This document shows positions 52,658-60,963 of a DNA stretch of 64,000 nucleotides, piece after piece (position 1 is the first letter of the stretch; every line of letters starts with the position of its first letter). Position numbers and translations under genes: made by a program. The DNA comes from Actinomadura sp. K4S16 (GTDB lineage Bacteria; Actinomycetota; Actinomycetes; Streptosporangiales; Streptosporangiaceae): NCBI RefSeq assembly GCF_008327685.1, contig NZ_BDDE01000012.1, positions 620,001 through 684,000 of the forward strand. Reading direction: 5' to 3'. Below the pieces are notes generated by a model that had not been told where the DNA came from, did no database searches, and saw nothing but the letters and a program-made list of their open reading frames with translations.

Positions 52658-52756
52658 GCGCAGCGAATCGGGGGGCGTGGGGGGTCGTCCCCCCTCGAAG
52701 GGCAACAGTCATGAGCGCAGCGAATCGGGGGGCGTGGGGGGTCGTCCCCCCTCGAA
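52652..52756. repeat. two tandem 48-bp repeats with palindrome
   Basis: Two copies (52652-52699 and 52709-52756), apparently identical and 57 bp apart. Each begins TCATGAGCGCAGCGAATCGG and contains a perfect GGGGGG-TCGT-CCCCCC hairpin. They fill the prfA-prmC gap. In frame they read [14 protein letters not shown]. They look like a REP-type dispersed element and could also weaken transcription. Confidence 0.85.
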
Positions 52757-52766
52757 AGACAGGATC

Positions 52767-53627
52767 ATGAACCTGCTGCTCGACGAGATCGCCAGGGCCA
52801 CCGCCCGGCTCGCCGACGCGGGCGCCGCCTCGCCCCGCGCCGACGCCGAGGAGCTCGCCGCGGCCGTGCACCGGGTGCGGCGCTCGGAGCTGCACGGCGT
52901 CCCCGACAGTGCCTTCGACGCCCGGTTCTGGGAGTTCGTCGCGCGCCGCGAGGCGGGGGAGCCGCTGCAGCACATCACCGGCCGCGCGTTCTTCCGCTAC
53001 CTGGAGCTGAAGGTCGGGCCCGGTGTGTTCGTGCCGCGCCCGGAGACCGAGGTGATGGTCGGCTGGGCGCTGGAGACGCTGCGCGACATGGACGTCCGCG
53101 ACCCCCTCGTGGTCGACCTCGGCACCGGATCCGCCGCGATCGCGCTGTCCATCGCGCTGGAGGCCCCGCGCGCCCGCGTCCACGCCGTGGAGAAGGACCC
53201 GACGGCCTTCGTCCACGCCACCCGCAACGTGGAGGAGCTGGACGAGCGCGGCCGCGTCCGGCTGCACCTGGACGACTTCGCCACCGCCCTCACCGAGCTG
53301 GACGGCACCGTCGACCTCGTCGTCAGCAACCCGCCGTACATCCCGATGAGCGAGTGGGAGTACGTCCCCCGCGACGTCCGCGACCACGACCCCGCCGACG
53401 CCCTGTGGGGCGGCGGCGACGACGGCCTGGACGCGATCCGCATCGTGGAGCGCACCGCCCGCCGCCTCCTGCGCCCCGGCGGCTACGTGGCCGTCGAGCA
53501 CAGCGACCTGCAGGGCAACGGCGTCTACTGGATCTTCGCGGAGGAGAACGGCTGGCGGGACGTGCGCAACCGCCGCGACCTGGCCAACCGGGACCGCTTC
53601 GTCACCGCCCGCCTGGCCGCCGACTAG
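52767..53627 (+). CDS. prmC: release factor glutamine methyltransferase
   Basis: A 286-residue SAM enzyme that methylates the Gln of the GGQ motif in RF1/RF2. An N-terminal helical domain is followed by the Rossmann motif VVDLGTGSAAIAL, acidic VEKDP and the catalytic NPPY at about residues 188-191 (VVSNPPYIPMSEW). It follows prfA, its substrate gene, as usual; the repeats separate them. There is no strong ribosome site before the ATG (AAAGACAGG). Confidence 0.96.
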   Translation: MNLLLDEIARATARLADAGAASPRADAEELAAAVHRVRRSELHGVPDSAFDARFWEFVARREAGEPLQHITGRAFFRYLELKVGPGVFVPRPETEVMVGWALETLRDMDVRDPLVVDLGTGSAAIALSIALEAPRARVHAVEKDPTAFVHATRNVEELDERGRVRLHLDDFATALTELDGTVDLVVSNPPYIPMSEWEYVPRDVRDHDPADALWGGGDDGLDAIRIVERTARRLLRPGGYVAVEHSDLQGNGVYWIFAEENGWRDVRNRRDLANRDRFVTARLAAD

Positions 53628-53743
53628 CCCCGCTATCCTGGGCGGTGCCATACCGGCGAGCGCTGTGACGTACCGGCTGTGAAGTGCCGGAAGAGCGCTG
53701 CGCGGGACCGGACGAGCGCGTGCAGATGGGAAGACGGGCGACC

Positions 53744-54559
53744 GTGAGCCGACGTTACGACTGCTCTCAGCCGATGGAGCGCACCCGGGGGATCGCCGAG
53801 GCCTTCTCGGCCGTCCGGCGCGGCGAGCTGATCGTCATGCCGACCGACACCGTGTACGGCGTCGGCGTGGACGCGTTCATGCCGCCCGCCGTGACCGCCC
53901 TCCTGGACGCCAAGGGCCGAGGCCGCGAGATGCCGCCGCCGGTGCTGGTCGGCTCCGTCCGCGCCGCGACGGCCCTGGTGGAGGACCTCGGCACCTACGG
54001 GCAGGACCTCATCGACGAGTTCTGGCCGGGCGCGCTGACCCTCGTGTGCCGCGCCAACCCCAGCCTCATGTGGGACCTCGGCGAGACCAAGGGCACCGTC
54101 GCCATCCGGATGCCGATGCACGAGCTGGCCGTCGAGCTGCTCAAGGAGACGGGCCCTCTCGCGGTGAGCAGCGCGAACCTGTCGGGCCGCCCAGCCGCCC
54201 GCACGGTCGACGAGGCAGAGAAGATGCTCGGCGACTCGGTCGCGGTGTACCTGGACGGAGGCCAGTCCGGTCACGCCGACCCGTCCACGATCATCGACCT
54301 GACCGGCCCCGTCCCGCGCCTCCTGCGCGCCGGCGCCGTCCCGGAGGACAAGATCCGCGCCGTGGTGGGCGTCCTCCTCACCGAAGAGGACGAGCCCGAC
54401 GAGCCCGCAGAGGTCCCCTCCGCCGCCGAGGAAACCAAGCCTTCCCTAACCAAGGACGAGCCCCCGAAGGCCTCCCACGAGCCTTCTGAGACTTCCCAAG
54501 AGGCGCCTGAGGCCACGACCAAGCCGTCCCTGCGCAAGGACGACTCCAGCACCGAGTAG
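53744..54559 (+). CDS. L-threonylcarbamoyladenylate synthase (Sua5/YrdC)
   Basis: A 271-residue protein. The YrdC domain spans residues about 20-205 (GIAEAFSAVRRGELIVMPTDTVYGVG, FWPGALTLV, SANLSGRPA) and makes threonylcarbamoyl-AMP for t6A37 tRNA modification. An acidic, Pro/Ser/Thr-rich tail from about 215 to the end contains a repeated TKPSL(T/R)KD phrase and is probably disordered. Start GTG 53744; an in-frame ATG at 53684 is possible. It lies downstream of prmC, the standard order. Confidence 0.95.
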   Translation: MSRRYDCSQPMERTRGIAEAFSAVRRGELIVMPTDTVYGVGVDAFMPPAVTALLDAKGRGREMPPPVLVGSVRAATALVEDLGTYGQDLIDEFWPGALTLVCRANPSLMWDLGETKGTVAIRMPMHELAVELLKETGPLAVSSANLSGRPAARTVDEAEKMLGDSVAVYLDGGQSGHADPSTIIDLTGPVPRLLRAGAVPEDKIRAVVGVLLTEEDEPDEPAEVPSAAEETKPSLTKDEPPKASHEPSETSQEAPEATTKPSLRKDDSSTE

Positions 54560-54639
54560 CGCAGGGGCGGCGGCCCGCTACCGGAATGCGGGCCAGTGCT
54601 CTGGTCTTCAGGCCGGGGGTGAAGGCCCGCGCTGGGAGG

Positions 54640-54800
54640 GCCGCCGAGGCCCGGGCAGTGCACGTCCCGCATGATCGCTCCATCCGGGCCAGGTACCGGT
54701 CGGCGAACACCTCGTGCCGCAACCTCGCCACGAAGACCAAGCGGACGTGCATCGCAACGACGCGGTCTCTGTCGGTGCTATTGCCTTCGGGTTCGGTCAT
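54640..54800 (-). pseudogene. remnant of IS200/IS605 tnpA transposase
   Basis: The minus strand encodes the N-terminal part of a Y1 HUH transposase: RVVAMHVRLVFVARLRHEVF then ADRYLARME. A one-base frameshift near 54662 moves the continuation (IMRDVHC) to another frame. The HUH histidines and catalytic tyrosine are gone. It is divergent from tnpB copy 3, the IS605 gene order, so the element has lost its own transposase. Confidence 0.75.
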
Positions 54801-54819
54801 GGACCGGTACGGTGCGGGT

Positions 54820-56049
54820 GTGCAGTTACGTTACAACTACCGTTTGTATCCAACGCCTGGTCAGCAGATCGAGCTGGCGAGGGCGTTCGGGTGCGCACGG
54901 GTGGTGTTCAACGACGGGTTGCGCCTGCGGCAGGAAGCCCGCGAGCAGGGCTTGCCGTACGTGTCGGACGCCGAGTTGTCCAAGCGGATCATCACGCAGG
55001 CCAAGGCGACCCCGGAACGGGCGTGGCTGGGCGAGGTGTCGTCGGTCGTGCTGCAACAGGCCCTCGCCGACCTCAACACCGCGTACCGCAACTTCTTTGC
55101 GTCGCTCTCCGGTAAGCGCAAGGGCCGCAAGGTGGCCCCGCCCCGGTACCGCTCGCGCAAGGACAACCGGCAGGCGATCAGGTTTACGAGGAACTCCCGC
55201 TTCAAGGTCCTGGGCAACGGCCGCCTGCGGTTGCCGAAGATCGGGGATCTGGCTGTCCGCTGGTCGCGCGCCCTGCCCTCGGCCCCGTCGAGCGTGGCGG
55301 TCATCAAGGATGCGGCCGGGCGGTATTTCGCCTCGTTCGTGGTGCAGGTGGCCGACGAGCCGTTGCCGACGGTGGAGTCGGAGGTGGGCATCGATCTGGG
55401 GCTGGTGCACTTCGCGGTGCTGTCGGACGGCACGAAGGTGGCCGCGCCGAAGTTCCTGCGGCGCGCCGCCCGCAAGCTCAAGCGGCTGCAACAAGCCCTC
55501 GCGCGCAAGCAGCGCGGGAGTCAGAACCGCAGGAAGGCCGTCGTCAGGGTCGCCCGCGCCCATGCGCGGGTGGCCGACACCCGGCGGGACTGGCAGCACA
55601 AGCTCTCGACGCAGATCATCCGCGAGAACCAAGCGGTGTACGTCGAGGACCTGTGCGTGACCGGTCTGGGCCGGACCCGGCTGGCCAAGTCCGTGCACGA
55701 TGCGGGCTGGGCCGGCTTCACCGGCATGCTGGAGTACAAGGCCGCCCGGTACGGGCGCACCTTCGGCCGGGCGGACCGGTTCCTCCCCTCCACCCGCATG
55801 TGCTCGGCCTGCGGCCGGATCACCGAGAAGATGGCGCTCAACGTCCGGACGTGGGACTGCCCGTGCGGCAGTCACCACGACCGGGACGTCAACGCCGCCA
55901 GGAATATCAGGGCCGCTGGGCAGGCGGACCTCAACGCCCGTGGAGCGCACGTAAGACCGGGACTCGTCCCGGCAGCGCGCAACGAAGCGGGAACCCACCC
56001 GGACGCCGCGCGTTCAACGCGCAGCGTGGAGGGAATCTCCGTCCTCTAG
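54820..56049 (+). CDS. tnpB: TnpB RNA-guided nuclease (copy 3)
   Basis: A complete 409-residue TnpB of a different lineage from copies 1 and 2. It has N-terminal LRYNYRLYPTPGQQ, RuvC Asp192 (GIDLG), Glu276 (YVEDL), zinc-ribbon Cys328/331 and 347/349, and Asp354/356 in HDRDVNAARN, so catalytic residues are intact. GTG start at 54820; an in-frame ATG at 54799 would add seven residues. The stop TAG lies in the loop of the right-end hairpin. Next to it is only a broken tnpA. Confidence 0.95.
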   Translation: MQLRYNYRLYPTPGQQIELARAFGCARVVFNDGLRLRQEAREQGLPYVSDAELSKRIITQAKATPERAWLGEVSSVVLQQALADLNTAYRNFFASLSGKRKGRKVAPPRYRSRKDNRQAIRFTRNSRFKVLGNGRLRLPKIGDLAVRWSRALPSAPSSVAVIKDAAGRYFASFVVQVADEPLPTVESEVGIDLGLVHFAVLSDGTKVAAPKFLRRAARKLKRLQQALARKQRGSQNRRKAVVRVARAHARVADTRRDWQHKLSTQIIRENQAVYVEDLCVTGLGRTRLAKSVHDAGWAGFTGMLEYKAARYGRTFGRADRFLPSTRMCSACGRITEKMALNVRTWDCPCGSHHDRDVNAARNIRAAGQADLNARGAHVRPGLVPAARNEAGTHPDAARSTRSVEGISVL

Positions 56050-56086
56050 GGCGGAGAGGATGTCAATTCACGACCCGGAACCGCAG
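55900..56086 (+). ncRNA. predicted omega RNA and guide of TnpB copy 3
   Basis: The right end shows GGAATCTCCGTCC-TCTA-GGGCGGA followed by GAGGATGTCAA ending at 56066, the same layout as the other copies. The guide predicted by analogy starts at 56067 (TTCACGACCCGGAACCGCAG) and matches the 3' end of the adjoining reductase gene. The 5' limit is a guess. Confidence 0.42.
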
Positions 56087-56632
56087 GTGCGTGACCTCCT
56101 CGGAGGCGATCACGTCCGTGCGCTCCAGTTCGATGTGTCCCAGGTCGTCGAAGAGCCGGGTTCCCGCGCCCAGCACGACCGGCACCAGGTTGATCTGCAA
56201 CTCGTCCAGCAGCCCGTCGCGCAGGAACCGCCGTCCCGTCCGGGCTCCCATCACGACCACGTCCTTGTCGCCAGCCGCCTCTTGGGCGGCCTTGAGCGCG
56301 GCGTCGATGCCATCGGTGACGAAGGTGAACGAGGCGCTCTTCATGACGAGCTCGTCGCGGGCCTCGCGGGTGGGGACGAAGGTCGGCACCGGGTACGGGG
56401 TGTCCTCCCAGTGGGGCAGGCCGACGTCGAACGTGCGCTTGCCGAGGACGACCGCGCCCACCGAGGCGTTCATCGCGGCGACGACCTCCTTGTCGCGCGG
56501 GTCGGGCCGGTCGGTGAACATCCACTCGTGCAGCCGCATGCCGCCCCTGCCCATGGCATGCTCCGCGCAGACGTCCGGGCCGGCGACGACGCCGTCCAAC
56601 GACATGCTCTTGTACAGGACCACGGTGCCCAT
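56063..56632 (-). CDS. dihydrofolate reductase/RibD-C family protein
   Basis: A 189-residue reductase-fold protein (YwjB/YyaP type): VVLYKSMSLDGVVAGPD at the N-terminus, a VLGKRTFDVG loop, VVVMGARTGRRFLRDGLLDELQI and VPVVLGAGTRLF. The fold binds NADPH; the substrate is unknown. Its TGA stop (56063-56065) is inside the right-end sequence of the TnpB element, so the insertion defines the C-terminus (RFRVVN). The ATG at 56632 follows GGAGG. Confidence 0.9.
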   Translation of the reverse strand: MGTVVLYKSMSLDGVVAGPDVCAEHAMGRGGMRLHEWMFTDRPDPRDKEVVAAMNASVGAVVLGKRTFDVGLPHWEDTPYPVPTFVPTREARDELVMKSASFTFVTDGIDAALKAAQEAAGDKDVVVMGARTGRRFLRDGLLDELQINLVPVVLGAGTRLFDDLGHIELERTDVIASEEVTHLRFRVVN

Positions 56633-56755
56633 CGAGACCTCCTGAACGTTGCCGATCGGGAGGTGGACCGCCCGGCGCCCCAGAACTCATCGTGCGAGCC
56701 GGAGAGATCTCGGCCGAGTGGAGCCGCCGGCGGCGAAGGCCCCCGGAAAGCGCAA

Positions 56756-56781
56756 AGGCCCCGCCGGGCCGGGCGGGGCCT
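56756..56781 (-). terminator. terminator of secreted-protein gene
   Basis: Perfect 10-bp stem AGGCCCCGCC / GGCGGGGCCT; on the minus strand it is followed by TTTGC, about 28 bp after the stop of the upstream gene. Confidence 0.75.
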
Positions 56782-56808
56782 GTGTCGTCAGGCGGAAGAG
56801 GCCGCGGA

Positions 56809-57240
56809 TCAGAAGATCTTCTTGCCCTTGCCGTAGTAGTACTTGCCGGTCTTCTTGTTCCGGCCGCACTCCTGGACCCACATGTGGCTGCCGTAGGTCG
56901 ACTTCACGCTGATCTTGACCTTCGCGTTGCCGTCGAAGTTGTAGCGCGTGCCGTCGGGCGCCACACCAACGATCTTGAAGCGCGACCAGTACACCTTGGA
57001 GCCCTCGGTGAACTTGAAGCGCACGCAGGCGGTCCAGCCGTTCTTCTTGTCGTCGGCCAGGTAGCCGGTGACGTAGGTGTTGCCGCTGGCCCGCTTGTAG
57101 GAGCCCCAGGCGGCCACGTGGCTGTAGGAGTTGTACGGCCTCCAGCTGCCGGTGGCGGCGGCTTCGGCGGGGGCACCGACAGCGGCCATGCCGGCCATCA
57201 GGGTGCCGGCGGTCAGGGCTACTGCAGCGATTCGCCGCAT
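56809..57240 (-). CDS. small secreted protein, unknown function
   Basis: A 143-residue exported protein with a clear signal peptide (residues 1-27, ending AEAAA). The mature part is rich in Tyr, Lys and Gly with a beta-strand pattern (SWRPYNSYSHVAAWGSYKR, TYVTGYLADD) and two cysteines (TACVRF, QECGRN) likely to form a disulfide. The basic C-terminus is KKTGKYYYGKGKKIF. GGAGGGACC precedes the ATG. No family recognised. Confidence 0.82.
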   Translation of the reverse strand: MRRIAAVALTAGTLMAGMAAVGAPAEAAATGSWRPYNSYSHVAAWGSYKRASGNTYVTGYLADDKKNGWTACVRFKFTEGSKVYWSRFKIVGVAPDGTRYNFDGNAKVKISVKSTYGSHMWVQECGRNKKTGKYYYGKGKKIF

Positions 57241-57475
57241 AGGTCCCTCCAGGCTCGGTTTGGGGGTTAGCGAGCGATAACTTAGCAGCCCTCTACCAGT
57301 GATTTTCCGCAGGTGCGCGCAACTGACCAGGGCAGGACGAATCAGACGCCGGGGCGAACCGATCCGGCGCTGGACGCGTCCAAGGGGCCGCTGATCACCG
57401 TGCCGGGAGACAAGGGTCACCCTGCGGGGCGGACCGGGGCCGTTACGGCGACACGATCACGGCAACGGTGGAAGC

Positions 57476-58696
57476 ATGCCTGACGTGCGTGGCCGTGTCC
57501 GGGGCCCCGCGACCATCGCGGGGGTGCTGCCGTCCCTCGTGCTGCCCTGTCTCGTATCGCCCTGTCTCGTACTGCGCCGCCTCGCGCTGCGCTGCCTCGT
57601 GCCGGCGTCTCTCGTGCTGCTCTGCCTCGCACTCGTGCCGCCCGCCCACGCCGCGGGGCGGACGGGCGGCGACCCCGCACCCGGAGGCTCGGCGGGCGTA
57701 CCGCCCCCCGAGCCGGCCTTCCGCGGCGAGAGCATCCCGGTCTTCGACGTCGTCCTCACGATCGGCGCCGACGGCGTGCTGTACGTGCGGGAGACGATCA
57801 CCTACGACTTCGACCAGGCGGGGGAGCACGGGATCGTCCGGCATGTGCCGTTCCGCCGCGGCGACCGCCTCTACGAGGTGGGCGACGTCAGCAGCAGCTC
57901 GTCCACCGGCGCCCCGGCCCGCGTCCGCACGGCCCGCTTCCTGCACGACGTGCAGATCAGCGTCGGCGACCGGCACCGCGAGGTCCGCGGCCGCCAGGCC
58001 TACGTGATCGAGTACGAGGTGCGCCGCGCGTTCACCCCCCGCGCCGACCACGACGAGCTGATGTGGGACGCGATCGGGACGAGCTGGGACGTGCCGATCG
58101 GGAACGCGGCCGTCCGGGTGCAGGCGCCCGTGCCGCTGCGGCACGCGACCTGCCGGGCGGGCGCGCCCGGCATGACGACCCGGTGCCTGCGCGACCGCGA
58201 CGGCCCCTACGCCATCGACTTCGTCCAGAACGCGCTCGCCCCGCACGAGGGGATGCGGATCCGGGTCCGGCTGCCCAAGCACGCGATCGCCGTCCCGCCG
58301 CCGCGGTACGTCCCGCCGCGCTGGACGGGCGGCTGGACGGGCACCGCCGTGCTGGCCCTCGCGGTCGCCGCCGTGCCCCTGCTGGCGCGCCGCCCGGCGC
58401 CGCGGCGGCGGATCGGCGCCGGCCTGCTCGCCGCCGGGGCGCTGCTCGTCGTCGCGGACGCCGGGGACGACGTCGCGGCGCTCGGCCCGTGGGCGTTCTC
58501 GCTGGGCGACCGGTGCCTCGCCGGGCTGGCGCTCATGATCGTCGGCGCCGGGATCGTGTGCGTCCACGACACCCGTACCGCCCGATATGCCGCGGACCAC
58601 CGCCCGGGAGGACTACAGTTGGTCGGTCTCGACGTGAACCGATCGTCCCGGCGGGTCGTCTACCCAGGTGAACTCCGCCCAGGACGGGGCACGTAG
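57476..58696 (+). CDS. DUF2207-like membrane protein
   Basis: A 406-residue protein with an unusual N-terminal hydrophobic leader containing repeated CLV/LALRC phrases (residues about 18-55), then an extracellular domain typical of DUF2207 (about 75-275: DVVLTIGADGVLYVRETITYDF ... HGIVRHVPFR), followed by three to four membrane helices (about 285-365). DUF2207 proteins are of unknown function. The usual Gly/Ser-rich cytoplasmic tail is short here. ATG start; GGTGGAAG before it is a weak site. Confidence 0.8.
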   Translation: MPDVRGRVRGPATIAGVLPSLVLPCLVSPCLVLRRLALRCLVPASLVLLCLALVPPAHAAGRTGGDPAPGGSAGVPPPEPAFRGESIPVFDVVLTIGADGVLYVRETITYDFDQAGEHGIVRHVPFRRGDRLYEVGDVSSSSSTGAPARVRTARFLHDVQISVGDRHREVRGRQAYVIEYEVRRAFTPRADHDELMWDAIGTSWDVPIGNAAVRVQAPVPLRHATCRAGAPGMTTRCLRDRDGPYAIDFVQNALAPHEGMRIRVRLPKHAIAVPPPRYVPPRWTGGWTGTAVLALAVAAVPLLARRPAPRRRIGAGLLAAGALLVVADAGDDVAALGPWAFSLGDRCLAGLALMIVGAGIVCVHDTRTARYAADHRPGGLQLVGLDVNRSSRRVVYPGELRPGRGT

Positions 58697-58729
58697 GCAT
58701 GGTCGACCGGCGAAGGGAGGCGCAGGGGA

Positions 58730-59893
58730 GTGCGGGAGTACCTGCTGACGATCCTTGTCGCCGCTCTCGTCGCCTACCTGCTGACCCCCTCGGTGCGCCG
58801 GTTCGCCGTGTGGTTCGGCGCCCAGGCCGTCCCCCGCGACCGCGACGTGCACGTGATCCCGACGCCCCGGCTGGGCGGCCTCGCGATGTTCGGCGGGATG
58901 GTGGCCGCGCTGGTGGTCGCGACGGGGCTGCCGGAGATGCGCAAAGTCCTCGGCGACGGCGGGATCAGCGTCAGCAAGGCGCTGCTGCTGTCGGGCGGGC
59001 TGATCGTGCTGATCGGCATCGTCGACGACCGCTGGGAGGTCGACCCGCTCACCAAGTTCGCCGGGCAGGTCGCGGCCGCCGGGATCTTCATCATGCAGGG
59101 CATCCAGATCTACGTGATCCCGCTGCCGACCGGCGACTCGCTGTCGCTGCCGCCCGCCTACGGGGTGCCGCTGACCGTCTTCGTCGTGGTCGCCACGATC
59201 AACGCGGTCAACTTCATCGACGGCCTTGACGGCCTCGCCGCCGGCGTCGTCGGGATCGCCGCGCTGGCGCTGTTCTCGTACGCCTACCTGCTGTCGCGGA
59301 CGAACGGGCTGACCACGCTGACCGCCGCGACCCTCATCGCCGCGGTGCTGTTCGGCATGTGCGCGGGTTTCCTGCCGCACAACTTCAGCCCGGCGAAGAT
59401 CTTCATGGGGGACACCGGCTCGATGCTGATCGGGCTGCTGCTCAGCGCCTCCACCATCATGCTGACCGGGCAGTTCGACCCGGCCATCCTCGCCAACGGG
59501 CTGTTCCCGTTCTTCGTCCCGGTGCTGCTGATCCCGGCGGTCGCGGCGGTGCCGTTCATGGACATGCTGCTCGCGGTGTGGCGGCGCACCAACCAGGGCC
59601 GGTCGCCTTTCTCGCCGGACAAGCAACACCTGCACCACCGGTTGCTGCAGCTCGGCCACTCCACCCGCCGCGCCGTGCTGATCATGTACTTCTGGGTCGG
59701 GCTGCTGGCCTCCGGGCTGGTCGGCCTCGCGTTGTTCGACGCCGCCTGGATCACCCTCGGCGTCACCCTGCTGGTGGCGGTCGCGGGCGTGGTGCTGATG
59801 TTCCGCATCCCCGGCCGCCGCAAGGCCGCCCGGGCGAAGGCCGCCCCGGGCGCCGGCGAGCAGCCCGCCGAGCAGCCGTCGATGCCCGTCTGA
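58730..59893 (+). CDS. wecA: WecA/MraY-family glycosyl-phosphate transferase
   Basis: A 387-residue polytopic membrane enzyme transferring a sugar-1-phosphate to polyprenyl phosphate (in actinobacteria, the GlcNAc-1-P transferase for cell-wall linker). It has about 11 helices, the DD motif GIVDDRWEVDP, catalytic NFIDGLDGLAAG, PAKIFMGDTGSMLIG, and a cytoplasmic HLHHRLLQLGHS. GTG start after GAAGGGAGGCGCAG. The gene sits upstream of the ATP synthase operon, as in mycobacteria and streptomycetes. Confidence 0.94.
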   Translation: MREYLLTILVAALVAYLLTPSVRRFAVWFGAQAVPRDRDVHVIPTPRLGGLAMFGGMVAALVVATGLPEMRKVLGDGGISVSKALLLSGGLIVLIGIVDDRWEVDPLTKFAGQVAAAGIFIMQGIQIYVIPLPTGDSLSLPPAYGVPLTVFVVVATINAVNFIDGLDGLAAGVVGIAALALFSYAYLLSRTNGLTTLTAATLIAAVLFGMCAGFLPHNFSPAKIFMGDTGSMLIGLLLSASTIMLTGQFDPAILANGLFPFFVPVLLIPAVAAVPFMDMLLAVWRRTNQGRSPFSPDKQHLHHRLLQLGHSTRRAVLIMYFWVGLLASGLVGLALFDAAWITLGVTLLVAVAGVVLMFRIPGRRKAARAKAAPGAGEQPAEQPSMPV

Positions 59894-60097
59894 CCCCCGT
59901 ACAGGTCCTGACCAGCGGTTTCATTCGACGCCGCCGCCCCCGCGGCCCGGGCCCGGACGGCACCGGTCGAGGGCGAGATCGTCTGCCGCGCGGGGCGTGA
60001 ACGTGCCTGGGCACGGTGCGGGCTCGGCTACAGTCCCTCGTGCGGGTGTTGCGCCGAGTAGCGCCGCGAGCGCCGGATCGCATTACCTCTAGGGTAA

Positions 60098-60128
60098 TTG
60101 TGGACATTCCGGACGCTTGTGATACCTT
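60098..60128 (+). promoter_or_regulatory. candidate promoter of ATP synthase operon
   Basis: TTGTGG at 60098 and TACCTT at 60123, 19 bp apart (or GATACC at 17 bp), in an AT-richer patch about 50-75 bp before atpI. Consensus match only. Confidence 0.4.
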
Positions 60129-60173
60129 TCACGAACAAGAGACGAACACTTACCGTGACCAGCCGGAGCCCTC

Positions 60174-60590
60174 ATGCATACCTCCGACGCCCGGATGCTC
60201 CGCGGCGCCGCGATCCCGACGTCGGTCGTCGGGGTGGGCGCCGTGGTGATCGGCCTGCTGACCGCCGGCGCCAAGGGCGCCCTCGCGGCGGCACTGGCCT
60301 CCGTCGTGGTGGTCGCCTTCTTCTCGGTCAGCGCCCTGGTGCTCTCCTGGGCCTCCCGGCTGTCGGCGCAGACCATGATGCTGGCCGCCCTCGCCAGCTA
60401 CGCGGTGAAGATCCTCGCGGTGATGGTGCTGGTCACGGCCATCGACGGCGTGTCGATCTTCGACACCCAGGTCTTCGGCTGGACGGTCATCGGGCTCGCG
60501 CTGCTCTGGATCGGAGCCGAGTTCCGAGTCGTCCTGCAGCGGAGGCCCTACATTGACGACCCCGAGAACGTCCTGGACCGGAGTCCGTGA
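60174..60590 (+). CDS. atpI: ATP synthase protein I (AtpI-like)
   Basis: A 138-residue membrane protein with four helices (residues about 9-32, 35-60, 68-90, 98-118) and an acidic C-terminus. The position directly ahead of the F0 genes and the hydrophobic profile match actinobacterial AtpI, a non-essential helper of c-ring assembly and Mg2+ supply. The sequence is poorly conserved, so the call relies on context. Confidence 0.78.
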   Translation: MHTSDARMLRGAAIPTSVVGVGAVVIGLLTAGAKGALAAALASVVVVAFFSVSALVLSWASRLSAQTMMLAALASYAVKILAVMVLVTAIDGVSIFDTQVFGWTVIGLALLWIGAEFRVVLQRRPYIDDPENVLDRSP

Positions 60591-60677
60591 TGATGCGCCC
60601 GCGGACGGTGCCGGCCCTCATGACGGACTACTCCAATATGACCACCGCAGGCATGGCCTGCTATCGTCCGGAGCGCG

Positions 60678-60902
60678 ATGAGCGAGCAGAAACGCCGGCC
60701 GGAGGACGGCCAGCGGGAATTCGCCGACGCCGCTTGGTCCGTGCCCAGCTACCTCCTCTCCGGGATGCTCATCTGGGGCGGTCTCGGGTGGCTGCTGTCC
60801 AAGTGGACGCACCAGACCTGGCTGGTCCCGATCGGCCTGGTCATCGGCGTAGTGCTCGCCGTCTACCTGGTCTACGTGAAGTTCGGTCGCGACTCCTCCT
60901 GA
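60678..60902 (+). CDS. AtpZ/AtpI-like small membrane protein
   Basis: A 74-residue protein with a soluble N-terminus (MSEQKRRPEDGQREFADAAW) and two membrane helices (WSVPSYLLSGMLIWGGLGWLL; LVPIGLVIGVVLAVYLVYVKF), the AtpZ pattern. GGAG lies 6 nt before the ATG. Together with AtpI it forms the accessory pair of the ATP synthase operon. Confidence 0.82.
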   Translation: MSEQKRRPEDGQREFADAAWSVPSYLLSGMLIWGGLGWLLSKWTHQTWLVPIGLVIGVVLAVYLVYVKFGRDSS

Positions 60903-60963
60903 GCGGCCCCGCCGCCGAGGAAGCCTTCGTGAAACATCACCACATTGATGAAGGGAACGCCGC

